This document shows, one piece after another, positions 32,486-32,671 of a stretch of 32,671 nucleotides of DNA. The notes below the pieces were generated by a model. The model was not told where the DNA came from. It searched no databases and worked only from the letters and a program-made list of their open reading frames with translations. Both the position numbers and the translations under genes were made by a program. Within the stretch, counting starts at the first letter, position 1. Each line of letters begins with the position of its first letter. The stretch covers positions 1-32,671 of the forward strand of contig MZNV01000977.1 in assembly GCA_002081555.1 (NCBI GenBank), read 5' to 3'. Origin of the DNA: Protostelium mycophagum. Its lineage: Eukaryota; Evosea; Variosea; Protosteliida; Protosteliaceae.

Positions 32486-32671
32486 ATGAAAATGCAACCA
32501 GAATATGGCAATAGAATTTATCCTTGGAGAGTTGTTGCAACCGGTGCATCCAGAACTTGTGTCTTATTGAGCAAAATATTCTTGTTCTCTGTGCGATATG
32601 TTCCTGTCCTCATTCTCACATATTATTCATTCTACAACCAGACAATATCATTCGTGATTCGAAAGCTGGGA
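32486..32671 (+). CDS. Start of a further gene, truncated by window edge
   Basis: An uninterrupted + frame of 62 codons runs from ATG 32486 to the last base: MKMQPEYGNRIYPWRVVATG, then a hydrophobic stretch (KIFLFSVRYVPVLILTYYSF) and a basic end (FVIRKLG). It could be a membrane protein. It starts only 19 bp after tRNA-Pro copy 2, so either the real start is further on or the tRNA lies in its promoter or 5' flank. Confidence 0.45.
   Translation, partial: MKMQPEYGNRIYPWRVVATGASRTCVLLSKIFLFSVRYVPVLILTYYSFYNQTISFVIRKLG

Overview
The window is nuclear DNA from a eukaryote with a compact, very intron-rich genome. It holds about fifteen multi-exon genes on both strands, usually separated by less than 400 bp, plus three tRNA genes. 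Most introns are 38-160 nt, open with GTGAG or GTAAG, and carry a YTGAC or YTAAC branch-like sequence 4-15 nt before the closing AG, with no polypyrimidine tract. The genes combine motile-cilium functions (CFAP299, a doublecortin-domain protein) with FIGNL1, a homeodomain factor, a Zn2Cys6 zinc-cluster factor, a 7TM GOST-type receptor and small secreted proteins. This fits a free-living flagellated protist on or near the amoebozoan/opisthokont side of the tree, but the sequence alone does not fix the lineage.

Layout. 1-2326 (-): mitochondrial glutamyl-tRNA(Gln) amidotransferase subunit A, C-terminus cut by the window edge. 2871-4954 (+): tandem-homeodomain/AT-hook protein. 5177-5701 (-): Zn2Cys6 factor. 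5974-6815 (-): multi-pass membrane protein, model incomplete. 6826-8748 (-): WDR89-like WD40 protein. 9165-11315 (+): doublecortin-domain protein. 11574-11929 (-): unknown. 12352-13650 (+): mucin-like single-pass membrane protein. 13907-14583 (+): short unresolved coding exons. 14697-14768 (-): tRNA-Asn. 15028-15410 (-): unknown. 15542-18762 (-): FIGNL1, head to head with 18847-19155 (+), an unknown 89-aa protein, followed by CFAP299 at 19273-20484 (+). 20799-21553 (+): lysine/glutamate-rich coiled-coil protein. 21631-23784 (-): FAD-linked berberine-bridge-type oxidase, head to head with 24088-26773 (+), a GH15 glucoamylase/trehalase-like hydrolase. 26951-27021 (+): tRNA-Pro. 27135-27602 (-): small secreted cysteine-rich protein. 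28351-31877 (+): GOST-type 7TM protein. 31987-32345 (+): 104-aa protein. 32397-32467 (+): a second identical tRNA-Pro. 32486 to the end (+): start of another gene.

The strongest signal that ordinary annotation does not explain is in the introns. (1) The 8-mer TCTACAAC (either strand) occurs about 40 times where about one is expected. In sense orientation it forms a recurrent intron end, TGACTSGTTGTAG|, which supplies branch point and 3' splice site together. (2) TTGGCGGG (either strand) occurs about 11 times, largely in the same introns. (3) The palindrome TGACGTCA occurs seven times, always inside introns and mostly beside a splice site. (4) A small purine-loop hairpin, TGCGGC-RRA-GCCGCA, sits in sense orientation in five introns, four of them in a 306-335 nt class. 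Together these look like a modular, introner-like intron population. Exon coordinates in the entries come from hand translation and phase matching; junctions that did not fit are flagged.
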